Origin: Theodoxus fluviatilis
Lineage: Eukaryota > Mollusca > Gastropoda > Cycloneritida > Neritidae
Reading direction: 5' to 3'
NCBI GenBank assembly: GCA_034096865.1
Contig: JAWQFJ010012030.1
Location: forward strand, 72,501-136,500
Length of the DNA stretch: 64,000 nt
In this document: positions 1 to 11,079 of the stretch, piece by piece
Layout: every line of letters starts with the position of its first letter
How positions within the stretch are numbered: position 1 is the stretch's first letter
Translations under genes and position numbers: made by a program
The notes under the pieces: generated by a model
What the model saw: only the letters and a program-made list of their open reading frames with translations
Told to the model about the DNA's origin: nothing
Database searches by the model: none

Positions 1-354
1 GCTGTGTGAAGAACTACCACAATAAGCATGGCAGAGAGAATGATCGACGTTTTTTTGTACCATCTGTTCTGACGATAAACATGGTGCTTTTTATTATGCG
101 AGAGCAGTTACTCATGAATCATTGATCTTTCAATAGACAAACCCAGTGCTTGGAACATTACTGTGCACATCAACGGCTTTTAGTTTTATGGTGAATCTTT
201 CAGTTTACACGCTATGCGTCATAAATGTGTAATATACGGGTCACTCGCAGAATGCTCTACGGCGTGGGTTTTTTTTTCTTTCTGTTTGACTCTTACGTGA
301 GTGTTGTGACGTTTCTGAGGGTTTGGCTATGGAGCTTGGGGACCAGTTTGCTGT

Positions 355-430
<76 letters not shown>

Positions 431-434
431 ATGC

Positions 435-519
<85 letters not shown>

Positions 520-1002
520 TGTGTGTTTGTAGGTCGGGCAACCGATATCCCGAGTGATCGTGGTATCAAACTGTTCATCACAGCAGTTGTCGACAGTTTG
601 CAATGCCTCAGTGGAGCACCGTTGGTTCAAATTCGGCTGTGGTTGGAGCAAAATGAAGGGTTATTTAGTCCTAACTGCTCGTTGTTTCTTAATCTTCATC
701 TCTTATAAATCGCAGAGGACCTACTTTTATTTAAAATTGCACGCACAAAAAAGGTCGATCCGTTATCATAACTTAAAGTTATATTAAATTAGTTAGAAGT
801 AATCGATAATCCAGTTTTCTTCCGTCTCAGCGAGTTGAAGGGATTTCGAAGAAGGAACACAATTATACAAATCCGAATGCTTTAGTAACGTACATCGTAT
901 TGATTTTGCTTCTCTACAGCGTTACAACACGCGGTATGACAACAACAAAAAAACGTCGATCATTCTCTCTGCCATGCTTATTGTGGCAGTTCTTCACACA
1001 GC
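1..1002. repeat. Inverted-repeat-flanked segment (58-bp arms)
   Basis: Positions 1-58 and 945-1002 are reverse complements with a single mismatch near position 16. The 886 bp between them contain a TC then GT microsatellite and no recognisable ORF. The left arm starts at the window edge, so the true arm length, the ends of the element and any target duplication cannot be seen. It could be a non-autonomous DNA transposon or part of a larger fold-back structure. Confidence 0.75.
357..532. repeat. (TC)n then (GT)n compound microsatellite
   Basis: About 68 bp of CT dinucleotides run directly into about 85 bp of GT dinucleotides. ORFs through it (Leu/Ser or Cys/Val repeats) are artefacts. Confidence 0.97.
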
Positions 1003-1459
1003 AGAAGGTCACCATTGTAGAAACAACAAACTGTCTGCTCCAAAAACAGTCGTGTCTTTCACAGATTTTGTAAGCGACGCGCGTTTGTTATGCTGAAAGT
1101 AGGAAAAGATAACTCTGTTTGACTCGATCTCGACGGAGCTCATACGGTGATTCTGCTAGCGTGCGCCGGAAAGTCGAAGTTCACAAAATCTGGTGGTCGT
1201 TTTCGACGAAACTAGTTTCACGCACTGGACGATACACAGCGACGGTAATCAGTAATCAACAGTACCATAACAAGTCACTCTAGAGACTGGATTCTCGGAG
1301 GACACACTCACTGTTATCCACGCTCTGACACGTCTTCCCGCCTCTGCTGTGCTTTCTCCACGCATATTGTCCATGCTCCCACTCCATAGAGGACTCAATC
1401 TTATGGAGGACTTTTCGCACTGGCTTATCTTCTCGGGGGTTCACCTTCCTGTGTCTTGT

Positions 1460-1569
1460 GCGCTATCTCGTCTCTCGTCCCGCCCTGTTTATATACAGGC
1501 TTCCAGAATCTTCGAGAACCGAGTACAACCTACTCGACTGTCCTGAAGCTTCTTGAATGACGTCACGTG
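1460..1569 (-). promoter_or_regulatory. Heat-shock-type promoter, reading leftwards
   Basis: On the minus strand, two heat-shock element arrays precede a TATA box. Positions 1501-1518 hold four perfectly spaced alternating TTC/GAA units. Positions 1545-1557 hold three (GAA-TTC-GAA). A TATATAAA box lies at 1488-1495, downstream on the minus strand, so a start site near 1460 is expected. A CRE-like TGACGTCA (1558-1565) overlaps a CACGTG E-box (1564-1569). This arrangement is typical of inducible hsp70 or small hsp promoters. No heat-shock coding sequence lies between here and position 1, so any gene would start beyond the left edge, perhaps after a 5'UTR intron, or the promoter is orphaned. Confidence 0.7.
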
Positions 1570-3190
1570 AAACAAACAAGACAATTTTACCTTATTGAGG
1601 AACGACCAGGGTGCGGAGACTAACGTAATCAGCTCGATAGCCCTATGATATTCTGGCACATTTCAGAACCTTCACAACATATCTGTTCGTCATACCACAC
1701 TGCACACATTCCAATATCTAACGTCTGGCCTTGATTCAGTCAAAATATGTCAGCATACATGTGTGTGATTGCAGTCTCCCTGCCCTTGGTGAATCGAAGG
1801 TGTATGTTGTAAAACACGTTTTCATTGTGACCGGCCAGCATGAAGTCAGCAGTCCAAACTCGGGCCAGGCGGGTCATCGCTGCGTGCAGAAATGCGTGAC
1901 GGGGATTACTGTGGGTTTATTACATGTTAATAAAGAAATGAGCACCAGGGATACCAAATTTTCCTTTCATTTTTAAAAAAATCTTTTACAACACGTGTTT
2001 AAATGCGTGAAAATATTTCCACCCCACCCCACCCCACCCCACCCCACCCCACCCCACCCCCAAACCTCATTGAGTAGAAAATCTTCAAAAGCCATTTTCT
2101 CTAAATTGCCACTGGCACGACTGCAATATTATTGTCTCTCCATCCAGTAGTGAACTCGGGTACACGCGAGGGTTGAGCTAGGAGACTGAAAGTTAACCTC
2201 GGCGTGCTTATCCGAAACCTAGTGGCATATTTCCCAGGGAGTTGAGATTGCGTTGGAACGAGGATGTGAGTGGCTCGATGATCAGGGGGTAAAAGTGTTC
2301 TTCTTGGGCGCCCATGAATGGGTGAAAAATCGCAATACAAAACCCAGCCAGCACCTTTCTCTTTATGTGAAGACCGCTGACTCTTCTCTTCCCTTTTGAC
2401 ACGAGTGAGCGAACTTGGGATGGGTGAAGGTGTTCCTTCTTGCGTATCTTGCGACTTACCACCCATCGATTGGTGCTCAAACCGCATACCTTTTACCCCC
2501 TGGTCATTGGTCTAGTCTTCTTATCATCCCAGCACCATCTCAACTCCCTGAGGAGCATGCAACCAGGCTGCGGGTGACGTGAACGCTCTAAAGTTGGTTT
2601 TCACACTTTTCCAGCTCATGCCTCACAGATACCTGTTTGACTCCTGGGTGGGTAGAAGCGGTTTGAATAAACACTTAGCTCAGGGATGCACAACTAGTGC
2701 TGAATGGGAAGACTGTGGCTGCCGATGGCGGTGACGGGTTCATGCGTCTAAAATGCGTCGCAAGTCACTATTCATTTCGCGCGGCCGTTTTCTCTCAACT
2801 GGTTACCTGTAAGAACGACCCACTGTATCCTTGCGCGTTACGTGTAGATACTGACCTATCTCTATATCTGACGGAGATATATTCCTCATAAAAACTTATT
2901 CTCATGCAAACTGTGAGCGTGACGAACTGGTGCGTTCAAAATTTCCGCGGCGCTGAATTTCATAACAGCCGATCAGCCAAATCAAGGGAGGGGGGGGGAG
3001 GGGGGGGGAGGGGGGGGGAGGGGGGGGGGGGAGGGGGGAGGGGGGGAGGGGGGGGAGGGGGGGGGGAAGAGGGAAATGCGCACAACTGATCTACATGATA
3101 GTATCATCAAAGACATGTTTAGTACCATATCAACGTGTGGTTTATTTGGACAACCAATCAGCGCCCGGCTTCGCACTGGATATAGTCATG
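1570..3190. other. No gene seen; ACCCC and G-rich simple repeats
   Basis: I see no conserved ORF here. Positions about 2020-2061 are a CCCCA pentamer array. Positions about 2988-3067 are G-runs of 4-10 separated by single A residues. ORFs through these tracts are not credible genes. Confidence 0.8.
2988..3067 (+). repeat. G-run array (G-quadruplex-prone)
   Basis: About 80 bp of purine-only sequence is made of repeated long G runs with single A spacers. It satisfies the simple G3+N1-7 quadruplex pattern many times over. Confidence 0.9.
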
Positions 3191-4170
3191 GGGCGCGTTT
3201 GTTAAACCAAATTCTCGAGAGAATCGCGAGGGCTAGGCGTTACCTACGATCCTCGCTCATAAGGACGCACTCGCCGTGAAGGCGGGAGGACGAGGGAGGT
3301 CCGGAGCCAAAATTGCGGAGACCGTGCCAATTGGGATGCCGCTGATAGACGAAAGTGCCTGGGGCGGGTTTCAAAATGCGAAGATCTCGGTAGATCTACG
3401 TAGATCTCGCCGAATGGGCAGTTTCATTCTTTGCTTGCTATCGAGCCAATCGTAGACGAGCGTAGATTGAGCGAGGCAGCTTGAGAGGTGCCTAGCTTTT
3501 AAGATTCGAGACAAAAGTTCGTCGTGGATGCGTTGACCTGCATTCGATGTGTAAACTGTAGGAGGTTTCACGATCTATTAATGCATTCAACATACACCTT
3601 TGATAAATTAATGCTGTGCATGGCTTCTATTTTCTTTGGATGGGTTGCTAGTATCTCGAAATAGAGCGTTTTCTGAATGAACCGGCAACACGTCGGCCAT
3701 TGAAATGTGGCCAGTTCACCTCTTGTCGTGACGTCTACGCATGCGCATTACTTCGTCACGTTGGGTAGTTTCTTTTTTAGCTAGCTCTTACTGCGAAGCA
3801 AGATCTTGCGACCAAGATCGACTACCTATTTTGAAACCCGCCCCTGTAATGTGCTCCTCAGGGTTCGAAAATGGACAAATGTACGCACACGGGAGTATGT
3901 GCTGTTCGAGTGTTCATTTGTATATTTAGAGGAGTAGGTGTATAGGTTATTTCGGGACATACTTTGCCGAAAAAATGTTTATCGCTTACAAACACGCAAC
4001 ACCGTATACGAATGCTCTATGAATTATGTCCCTTGAATTGATCGAAATGAATCGAGGCCTAACATTTTCGACAAAACTGTCTGCAGTTGAACCCGGGTGG
4101 CTTTTTTTTCGTTGAAAAAGTTCCCGCACCATTCGATGTGACACCATGGTGTGTGTCGCGTGTATACCTC
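3191..4170 (-). mobile_element. GGGCGCG-family DNA element, copy A (5'-truncated)
   Basis: Read on the minus strand, this matches copy B (8141-10354) from its middle to its terminal GGGCGCGTTTGTT repeat, which begins at 3191. The matching includes the conserved block around 4020-4165 and the terminal GC-rich block at 3200-3320. The half carrying the other terminus is missing. A second element is inserted at 3362-3843. A short frame shared between copies (FVENVRP.FISINSRDIIH) is still open here. No transposase is recognisable, so the copy is non-autonomous or decayed. Confidence 0.75.
3362..3843. mobile_element. Nested ~480-bp element with GGGCGGGTTTCAAAAT termini
   Basis: The ends are inverted repeats of about 16-17 bp (GGGCGGGTTTCAAAAT and its complement). 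The insertion interrupts copy A at a site that is continuous in copy B (AGTGCCTGTAATG near 10150). Flanks are compatible with a CTG triplet or a single T target duplication. There is no coding capacity, so it is MITE-like. Confidence 0.75.
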
Positions 4171-7100
4171 TATTTTTGCTAAATGTTGTTTTGCGATGCA
4201 ACACTCTCAGCCTCGAGGAACGACATAGTCGTCCTAAAGGAGAGGAGGCAAATTGATATACAAAGTTTACAACTAAACTTTACCACCACGCCTTGGGGGG
4301 ACACAACAGTCATAAGATGGAACAAGTGAAGAATGACCACTGACTCAGGGATAAAATAAACAAAGTTTAATTCAAAATACAAGTTCCCTCAGATCACTGC
4401 ACGGGGCAGTGATCAACAAGGCATCCCACAGCGGAAACAAGATGGTGGGGCACTTCCACTGTGGAAGTCAAGCCTAAAAAATATACACAACAACAACTAC
4501 AACAATCACCCACAACGAGGTGATTCACAAACCCCCAAAACACATGAGAAAAATCAGCCACAAGTAACTCTGTCCCCATTCCCATGAAAATATTAGCCCA
4601 CTTCAATGCTAAACAGAAGTGGCTAAAGTTCCACACTGGACAATTGACATCAAAACGTTAAGTTACACAGAATATTTAGAACTACTCAAACTCCTTCTAA
4701 ATAACTCTCCCACTCAGAACTTCTAAGTTAGTGTTGCAGGGATCAGTCTACTCTCACTAGACTGTCCAAGGAAAACGTCCCCTCTCACAGGACAATTAAA
4801 TGAAGTAATCCCCTCTCACAGGATCACACATAAAAAATACACTCCAGTACACAGCACAGGGACACTGGTCAACTCCGCACTTCTAGTTAGAGAGAACAGG
4901 AAGGCACTCGCCTCGACCCAGTCAATGCTGTGACCCTGAGGTCACGAGCATCCCCGCAGACATCCCAGAACCTACGTAATTGCCAGTCCCCAATACTGCA
5001 CACGAGCGCTTACTCTGCTACAAGTATGAGACACTCCCACTACCCTCAGGAGAAAGATAAGGCGACCCCAACGGGTCAAGCTAACCCCACCAAACTCCTA
5101 GGAGACAGCAGAGCGTCCCCACCATTCACAAGTTAATACTAGTAACTGCAGTAAATCTTGAATGAGTTAAGAACACCCAATCCCTAAAGAAATCCCATTA
5201 CAAATACTTTGCTCTCTCTCTTCTGCAAAGCTAAAACACTCCCAAACATAGTTACAGCACTTTGCTGGAATATTAACTACTGGGAAGCCACGCCCCTCTT
5301 TCACTCAGCGGCGGGCTTGCACTGAACTCGCTCTGGCTAAGGTCACGCTTCCACAACAAACACCGCATTCCACTCTTTCTCCCTCTCGCTGCCACGGCTC
5401 CAGCCAATCACGCGCTCTCTAGCGCTGGACAGCTATACACAACAGGATGAGTGAAAGAAAACGACAGGGCATGCTCTTACCCTTTGCAGTCCAGATCTGG
5501 TTCCTGGAATGCTCTTAATTGTAACACACACAACACCACCTCACTTTAAACCCTCCTAGAGAGAGATCGGGAAGGCAGACGCCTCGACCCAGTCGATGCT
5601 GTGACCCAAAGGGCACAGGCACCCCCGCACATGCTCTAGAATACACCTAGGGTTATTACGAGTAGGAGTCCGTTCCTCACTCGATAGAGGCTTACTGACT
5701 AAGCTCGAAGCTTACACGGTCAGTCATTGGAAAGCTAATTTCAATACACATGGGGCTATTCACTATGGGTAGGAGTCCGTCCCTCACCTGATAGGAGTAC
5801 ACTGACAAGCTCACAGCTTAACACAGTCAGTCGTTGAAAAGCTAATTCCAATACACGTAGGGTTATTCACGATCAGATCAAATCAGTCTCAGTGAGGTCT
5901 ACTCCATTCAAGTCAATTGAATCAGTTGGTTTCCCTCCACTGAACTCGTTGTTTATTTCTCTAACAACCAAGGCTGCTCCCCTCGCTGCTCTCTGCAGAG
6001 GAGGGTCACTAGCGTTCTGACCACCCTGCTTAGAATTCGATTAAGAATCTAAATGTCTACGCTCAAGGTACCCCACACCTTAATTACAGAGCTAGACTAA
6101 ATACACTCACTGTGTATGGGAAAGACTGCGTCCAGCCTCCCTTTTTCTACCCCCTGAGGCTGTAGAAGGAATCACTTCTAATGACACCTGACACTCAGGT
6201 TTCCCTGAGCCCTCCGCCATCTCGTTCCGTCTCAGGAAGAAGAAGGTCGGAGTTTGTAGTGATCCGCACTACGCAAGATAAGAATACTTGTAGACCGGGA
6301 CTTTCCCGTCGTTGAGGAGATTGCACCCTCTGTGCGATGAAGAACGGTTCACAGGTGGACGCTGACACGCTGCTCAGCGTCCGGTAGAGTCTAGGAAACT
6401 CTATCAGCAGGATGGGGGGGGGGGGGGGTAGACCATCCAGGCATTATCCGTCGCTATCTGCTCCACGGAGCTGCCATCCGTGAACCAGCAAACCCTCTTT
6501 ATAGCCTGAAAACATAAAGACCCAGCCTAATGAGACTCTATTCTTTCCCCCCAATGAATTCTTTCATAGAATTTACTCAAATTAGGGTGAACTGCCCTAG
6601 TTTACTACATCAGAGAAAACTTCCCCGCGCCCCAACAAGAAAAATCCCTTTTAAACAACCATCCCCTGCTTGAAATGGATTTACGATTAATACAACACGT
6701 GGACAGGGCTTTATCCGTCTCTCTCTTAGAGAATGAGTTTAACTAAAACACAATTAGAGCGCTTTAACACGTCTTCCCTCTCGCTCCTATTTTAACCATC
6801 ATTTTCTCAACAAGGCGAAATGAATGAATGGAACTCCACATTACCTCAACTAGGCCGTGGACCTTCCAGAACGAATCCCCATCAGGTGTAACCCAAGTCA
6901 GCCCTCTTTATCTTCGCAGAGATAAACTTGCGAAGTGAGTCGGAACTTCGCCTGGCAGCGCCTAGGCGGCCGCGGCGCGGCGGGGAGGCAAGCTGCCACC
7001 CCGCCCGCCTCGTACCGTGGATGATTACGACTGCCCGACAACGCGCAATCATAAGCGGGATCCCCCTTTTGTCACGTGGCCCTAGGCCAATCAGGATCCA

Positions 7101-7374
7101 TATCCCAGAATATTAATGACCCGTGGGGTGTATGCGAGATGCGCATTGCGACAGTACCTAACCCCAGGTAACTGCCATCTCAGCACAAATGGTGGCTGGA
7201 AAAGCTCGCGACCTCTCATGCCCCGACCTACTGGCTCTGGGGTCACTGGCCCGTCAGTCATATCTCACGCGCTCTGTGCCCATAGCAAGCTCTCTGCCAT
7301 ACACACACTCACACATCCACTATTCACACACAAAGTCGCACTCACGTGCGACAGTGTGTTCTATGGAGTGAAAA
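4171..7374. other. No gene seen; unclassified repeat-rich intergenic DNA
   Basis: No ORF with recognisable protein similarity occurs on either strand. The block contains internal duplications. About 75 bp at 4890-4965 recurs at 5558-5635, and a ~105-bp unit is repeated in tandem at 5640-5872. A G-run lies at 6413-6429. On the minus strand there is a TATAAAG motif near 6500. The duplications and lack of coding sequence suggest an untranslated or LTR-like portion of a mobile element, but I cannot assign it. Confidence 0.5.
5640..5876. repeat. ~105-bp tandem repeat, about 2.2 copies
   Basis: Units start at 5640, 5743 and 5850. Each begins AATACAC..AGGG..ATT and contains GTAGGAGTCCGT.CCTCAC and CAGTC.TTG.AAAGCTAATT. 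The third unit is partial. Confidence 0.8.
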
Positions 7375-7735
7375 ACTGATGTGATATTTGTGTCGTCAGT
7401 TATTTCGCCTATCGGCAACGTCTTCACCGACTCTGGAGCCAGGACGCAGCCATGTTCTTCCGCCTTGCGAGTTGATGATTGACAGGTGTTTTTTTCAGCT
7501 GTAGGAGCGTCTCGCTCGCCCTCGACTAGTCATCGAGAGAGAATCTCGAAATGTTGTGCTTAACAAACGCGCCCTTTTGCTCATCCGGGTCTTTGCAGCG
7601 GGAAGCATCGAGGGAGCTCCGGACCTCCGTCGGCCTCGCGCCTTCACGGCGAGTGCGGCCTTATGAGCGAGGAACGTAGGCAACGCCTAGCCCTCGCGAT
7701 TCTCTCAAGGTTTTGGGCCAAAACAAACGCGCCCG
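7375..7735 (-). mobile_element. GGGCGCG-family element, copy D (internally deleted)
   Basis: Positions 7375-7572 are the reverse complement of the left end of the family, from the terminal GGGCGCGTTTGTT through the conserved ESVK..P segment. Positions 7573-7735 carry the GC-rich right-end block in the orientation of copy B and finish with AACAAACGCGCCC. The copy either lost its centre by rearrangement or represents two abutting truncated copies. It supplies an uninterrupted version of the site into which the 8266-9751 element inserted in copy B. Confidence 0.7.
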
Positions 7736-8389
7736 TGTAGCCTACTCTTGAACCATTATAGTTCACAAGAGACTTCGCCTACCGGCGAAAGTGTCTCTAG
7801 CCCAGTTTACATCACGTAATGGAAGGTTTTTTGTCCGAAAAATGCAAATGGCGGTCACACAAGAGGCTTGCAGCCGATCTACTCCCTGACATACGCCGTT
7901 AAAGTAGTTCTAAGATTATTTCGCACAAAACTCTTAACTTACTCTTGTTGAGGCAATAAACAAGCGTTCATTAGATACAATAAAATGTTTGTGTTGAAAC
8001 GGAAACAAGTTTTGACATCTGAATTATTTATGTAAAAAGTGGAGAAAAAAGTAGTATCAGAACGAACTATTTTTGGCGCAATGCTGTAATGAGTAGGGTC
8101 AAGTCTATTACGCATTCATTGCGAACAGTTAGAGTCAATGGGCGCGTTTGTTTGGCCACAAATTTCGCGATTCTCCCTGAATGGCTAGTCGAGGGCGAGT
8201 GAGACGCTCCTACAGCTAGAAAAACGGCCAATCATCTCGCAAGGCGGAACAACATGGCTGTGTCCAGGTGTAGCGTAATTGTTGGTTCAGCGTAATTGTT
8301 GGTTCTGCGCATGTCCGTGAGGCGGAAGTGACAACGCGTTCTTCCTATAGTCCGTTTCGGCATTGCTCTGACAATCCAGACGACACTCC

Positions 8390-8393
<4 letters not shown>

Positions 8394-8474
<81 letters not shown>

Positions 8475-8680
8475 GAGATCACAATGTAAACAACTTGGGA
8501 CACTCGAATCCTCTCAGAGCTTCATCATACTTCAGATCACACTTAGAGGGGTGCGAAGATCACAATGTAAAGAACTCGATGCGCGATCGATCGACTTCGA
8601 CGCACAATCTAAGTGTAATCTGAAGTATGATGAAGCTCTGAGATGATTCGAGTGTCCCGAGTTGTTTACATTGTGATCTC

Positions 8681-8761
<81 letters not shown>
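8394..8761. repeat. Large palindrome with (GA)n and (CT)n outer arms
   Basis: A GA tract (8394-8470) is followed by an arm (8471-8548), a short spacer, the inverted arm (8607-8684) and a CT tract (8685-8761). Each arm end carries the motif TTGTTTACATTGTGATCTCC. The same motif next to CT tracts recurs at 9340-9363 and 9478-9499. Together the arms could form a ~150-bp hairpin stem. Confidence 0.85.
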
Positions 8762-8764
<3 letters not shown>

Positions 8765-8813
8765 TCTCCCCTCCCCCCCCCCCCCCCCCCCCCCTCTCTC
8801 TCTCTCTCAATAT

Positions 8814-9236
8814 TCAGGGATGTATTTATTAAATTCCGAATGGGTATTTCTGAGCTGTACATCCATAAATGGAGATACGTTCCTGATGCAGTAGCAATGT
8901 TGTGTCCTCTGTGTAGAGAAGAATTTGAAACTGAAACACATTTTCCTCTCAGATGTCCTGCATGGTACGATTTGAGAGAACGCTATATTATGAAATTCAT
9001 AGACGAAAATTGCGACAACCCAACCGAATCCATCATGTCATCAAAGCAAAAGTATGTCATAAGATCGACAAGCATTTATTTGTATAAAGCACTTATGCGC
9101 AGAAGGGAAGCGATAGATTTGCCTGAACAGAATACTTTCTATACGGAGTAGATTGCAATGTAACCTGCCGAAGGAGAGAGTAGCATTATATTTTTGATTG
9201 TAAAATAAAGTTCGTTCGTTCGTTTGTTCGTTCTCT
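8814..9236 (+). mobile_element. Non-LTR retrotransposon 3' end (5'-truncated)
   Basis: An open frame ends in a stop at 9149-9151. It contains a C-terminal zinc-knuckle-like pattern, CPLC...ETETHFPLRCP, followed by W/Y-rich sequence. This pattern is typical of the carboxyl end of CR1/Jockey-type LINE ORF2 proteins. After the stop come an AATAAA-type signal and a (GTTC)n tail at about 9212-9232, as expected for a LINE 3' terminus. The reverse transcriptase and endonuclease are absent, so the copy is inactive. Confidence 0.75.
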
Positions 9237-9241
9237 CTCTG

Positions 9242-9280
<39 letters not shown>

Positions 9281-9374
9281 GGATCGAGGTCGTCGAAGTC
9301 GATCGATCGCGCGATCGATGGACTTCGACGCACAATCGAGTTGTTTACATTGTGATCTCCGCCCCCACCCACCC

Positions 9375-9442
<68 letters not shown>

Positions 9443-9497
9443 AGGGTCGTTCGAAGTCGATCGATCGCGCATCGACTTGTTTACATTGTGATCTCCG

Positions 9498-9583
<86 letters not shown>

Positions 9584-9588
9584 CCCCC

Positions 9589-9644
<56 letters not shown>

Positions 9645-9645
9645 G
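9237..9645. repeat. CT/C-run tracts separated by GATC-rich units
   Basis: Several CT dinucleotide tracts and C-runs alternate with short units containing GAAGTCGATCGATCGCGC and TTGTTTACATTGTGATCTCC. Translated products (Leu/Ser or Glu/Arg repeats) are artefacts. Confidence 0.9.
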
Positions 9646-10923
9646 GAGTGTCGTCTGGATTGTAAGAGCAATGTTTAAACGGACTATAGGAAGAACGCGT
9701 TGTCACTTCCGGCTCATGGACATGCGCAGAACCAACAATTACGCTACACCTGCGCCAGAGTCGGTGAAGAAGTTGCCGATAGACGTAATAACTGACGATT
9801 CAGATATCACATCAGTTTTTCACTTGATAGAACACACCATGGTGTCATATAGAATGGCACGGGAACTTTTTCAATGACAAAAAGCAACCCGTGTTCAACT
9901 GTAGACAATTTTGTCGAAAATGTGAGGCATCAATTCATTTCGATCAATTCAAGGGACATAATTCATTTATACGGTGAAGGGACATACTTTATACAGCGTA
10001 CGTATATTTCAAGCATTAAAAAAAAATTCGGCAGTGTATGTCCAGAAATACCCAATACACCTACTCCTCTATATAGACAAATGAACACTCGAACAGCAAA
10101 TTTTTCCGTGTACGTTCACTTTTTCATTCTCGAACCCTGAGAAGCACATTACAGGCACTGTTCTCTCCGAACACGCCCTGTCTCCGCCATTTTGGCTCAT
10201 CCGGGTCACTGCAACGGGAAGGATCGAGGGAGCTCCGGACCTCCCTTGGTCTCCCGCCTTCACGGCGAGTGCATCCTTATGAGCGAGGAACGTAGGCAAC
10301 GCCTAGTCCTCGCGATTCTCTCGAGATTTGTGGATTAAAAAAACACGCCCAATGCTCTTGAACAACACGTCATGACCGAGCGCTAGCCAAGATGGCTTCC
10401 GCGATGCCTTAATTTTTCTCATCATCGAGGAGTGCGCTTCTCAACGAAGTGAGTGAACCACAAGCTGCAGACCGTTTCTTGTGGAAGCTGATAAAATGTG
10501 TTAAGCTGCAGCTGTGCATGAAGGCTCGGCATCGCTCGAATCGAAAATTATGTCAAAACGACAGTGCTGACGGTGTAAGCAAGAATTTCTCGATGCTCAC
10601 ATCAAGGGAGGTTACACAACAAAGGGCAAATGCATGAATAGAGTTGCCTCCCTTGAAACATTTTAGACGTCTTTCGTAGGAATTTTTGCTCACACCTTGC
10701 CCGGTAATTATTTCAGAGCAGTTATTTCTTTAAAAAAGAAAAAAAAACAATATCAGCCTAACTTATCGCATAGATTGGGTAATAATCACAGGTCGAAATG
10801 CGTGCCACAGAGCATATTTGTGATGGCGACTTTCTTCTTTTACCCGAAGGTAGCCATTTTGGACTACAGGCGCAGCCTCTCGGCGGCGGGCTATTTAGCG
10901 CTCGATAGCGCTAGCATGTACAA

Positions 10924-10980
10924 GTCGTTCAAGAGTCGAGCGCTATCAAGCGTTCGATAGCGCTTGGCCTCTTGAACGAC
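10924..10980. repeat. Nested hairpin, 12-bp plus 9-bp stems
   Basis: GTCGTTCAAGAG (10924-10935) pairs perfectly with CTCTTGAACGAC (10969-10980). Inside it, AGCGCTATC (10939-10947) pairs with GATAGCGCT (10956-10964). No function is assigned. It may be a terminal fold of a small DNA element. Confidence 0.8.
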
Positions 10981-11079
10981 CTACATATGTTTGTTGCTTT
11001 GAAGGTAAACCCAAAGTCTTGGCAGGTCTGGAAGAATCAGTCCACCAGGTTCTGGAGAGGCAGCCAAGTGTTGAATTAA

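Larger units (their letters stand above)
8266..9751. mobile_element. Nested fold-back element with long inverted arms
   Basis: Positions 8266-8392 and 9642-9751 are inverted copies (AGGTGTAGCGTAATTG at the ends, CGGAGTGTCGTCTGGATTG at the inner edge). The right arm lacks an internal ~20-bp duplication seen on the left. The interior holds GA/CT tracts, a long palindrome and a LINE 3' end. Copy D shows the uninterrupted target (ATGGCTGCGTCC...CCAGAGTCGG). The element has no ORF of its own and its class is unknown. Confidence 0.75.
8141..10354 (+). mobile_element. GGGCGCG-family DNA element, copy B (most complete)
   Basis: The left terminus GGGCGCGTTTGTTT is at 8141 and a diverged right terminus (AAAACACGCCCA) is near 10354. 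Without the nested insertion at 8266-9751 the element is about 730 bp. Downstream of the insertion is a segment shared with copies A, C and D that can be read as a protein fragment (ESVKKLPID.ITDDSDIT..., then TMVSYRMARELFQ, then a shifted frame with FVENV...ISINSRDIIH). It is followed by a GC-rich terminal block at 10190-10330. No known transposase motif is visible. The superfamily is unassigned. Confidence 0.7.
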
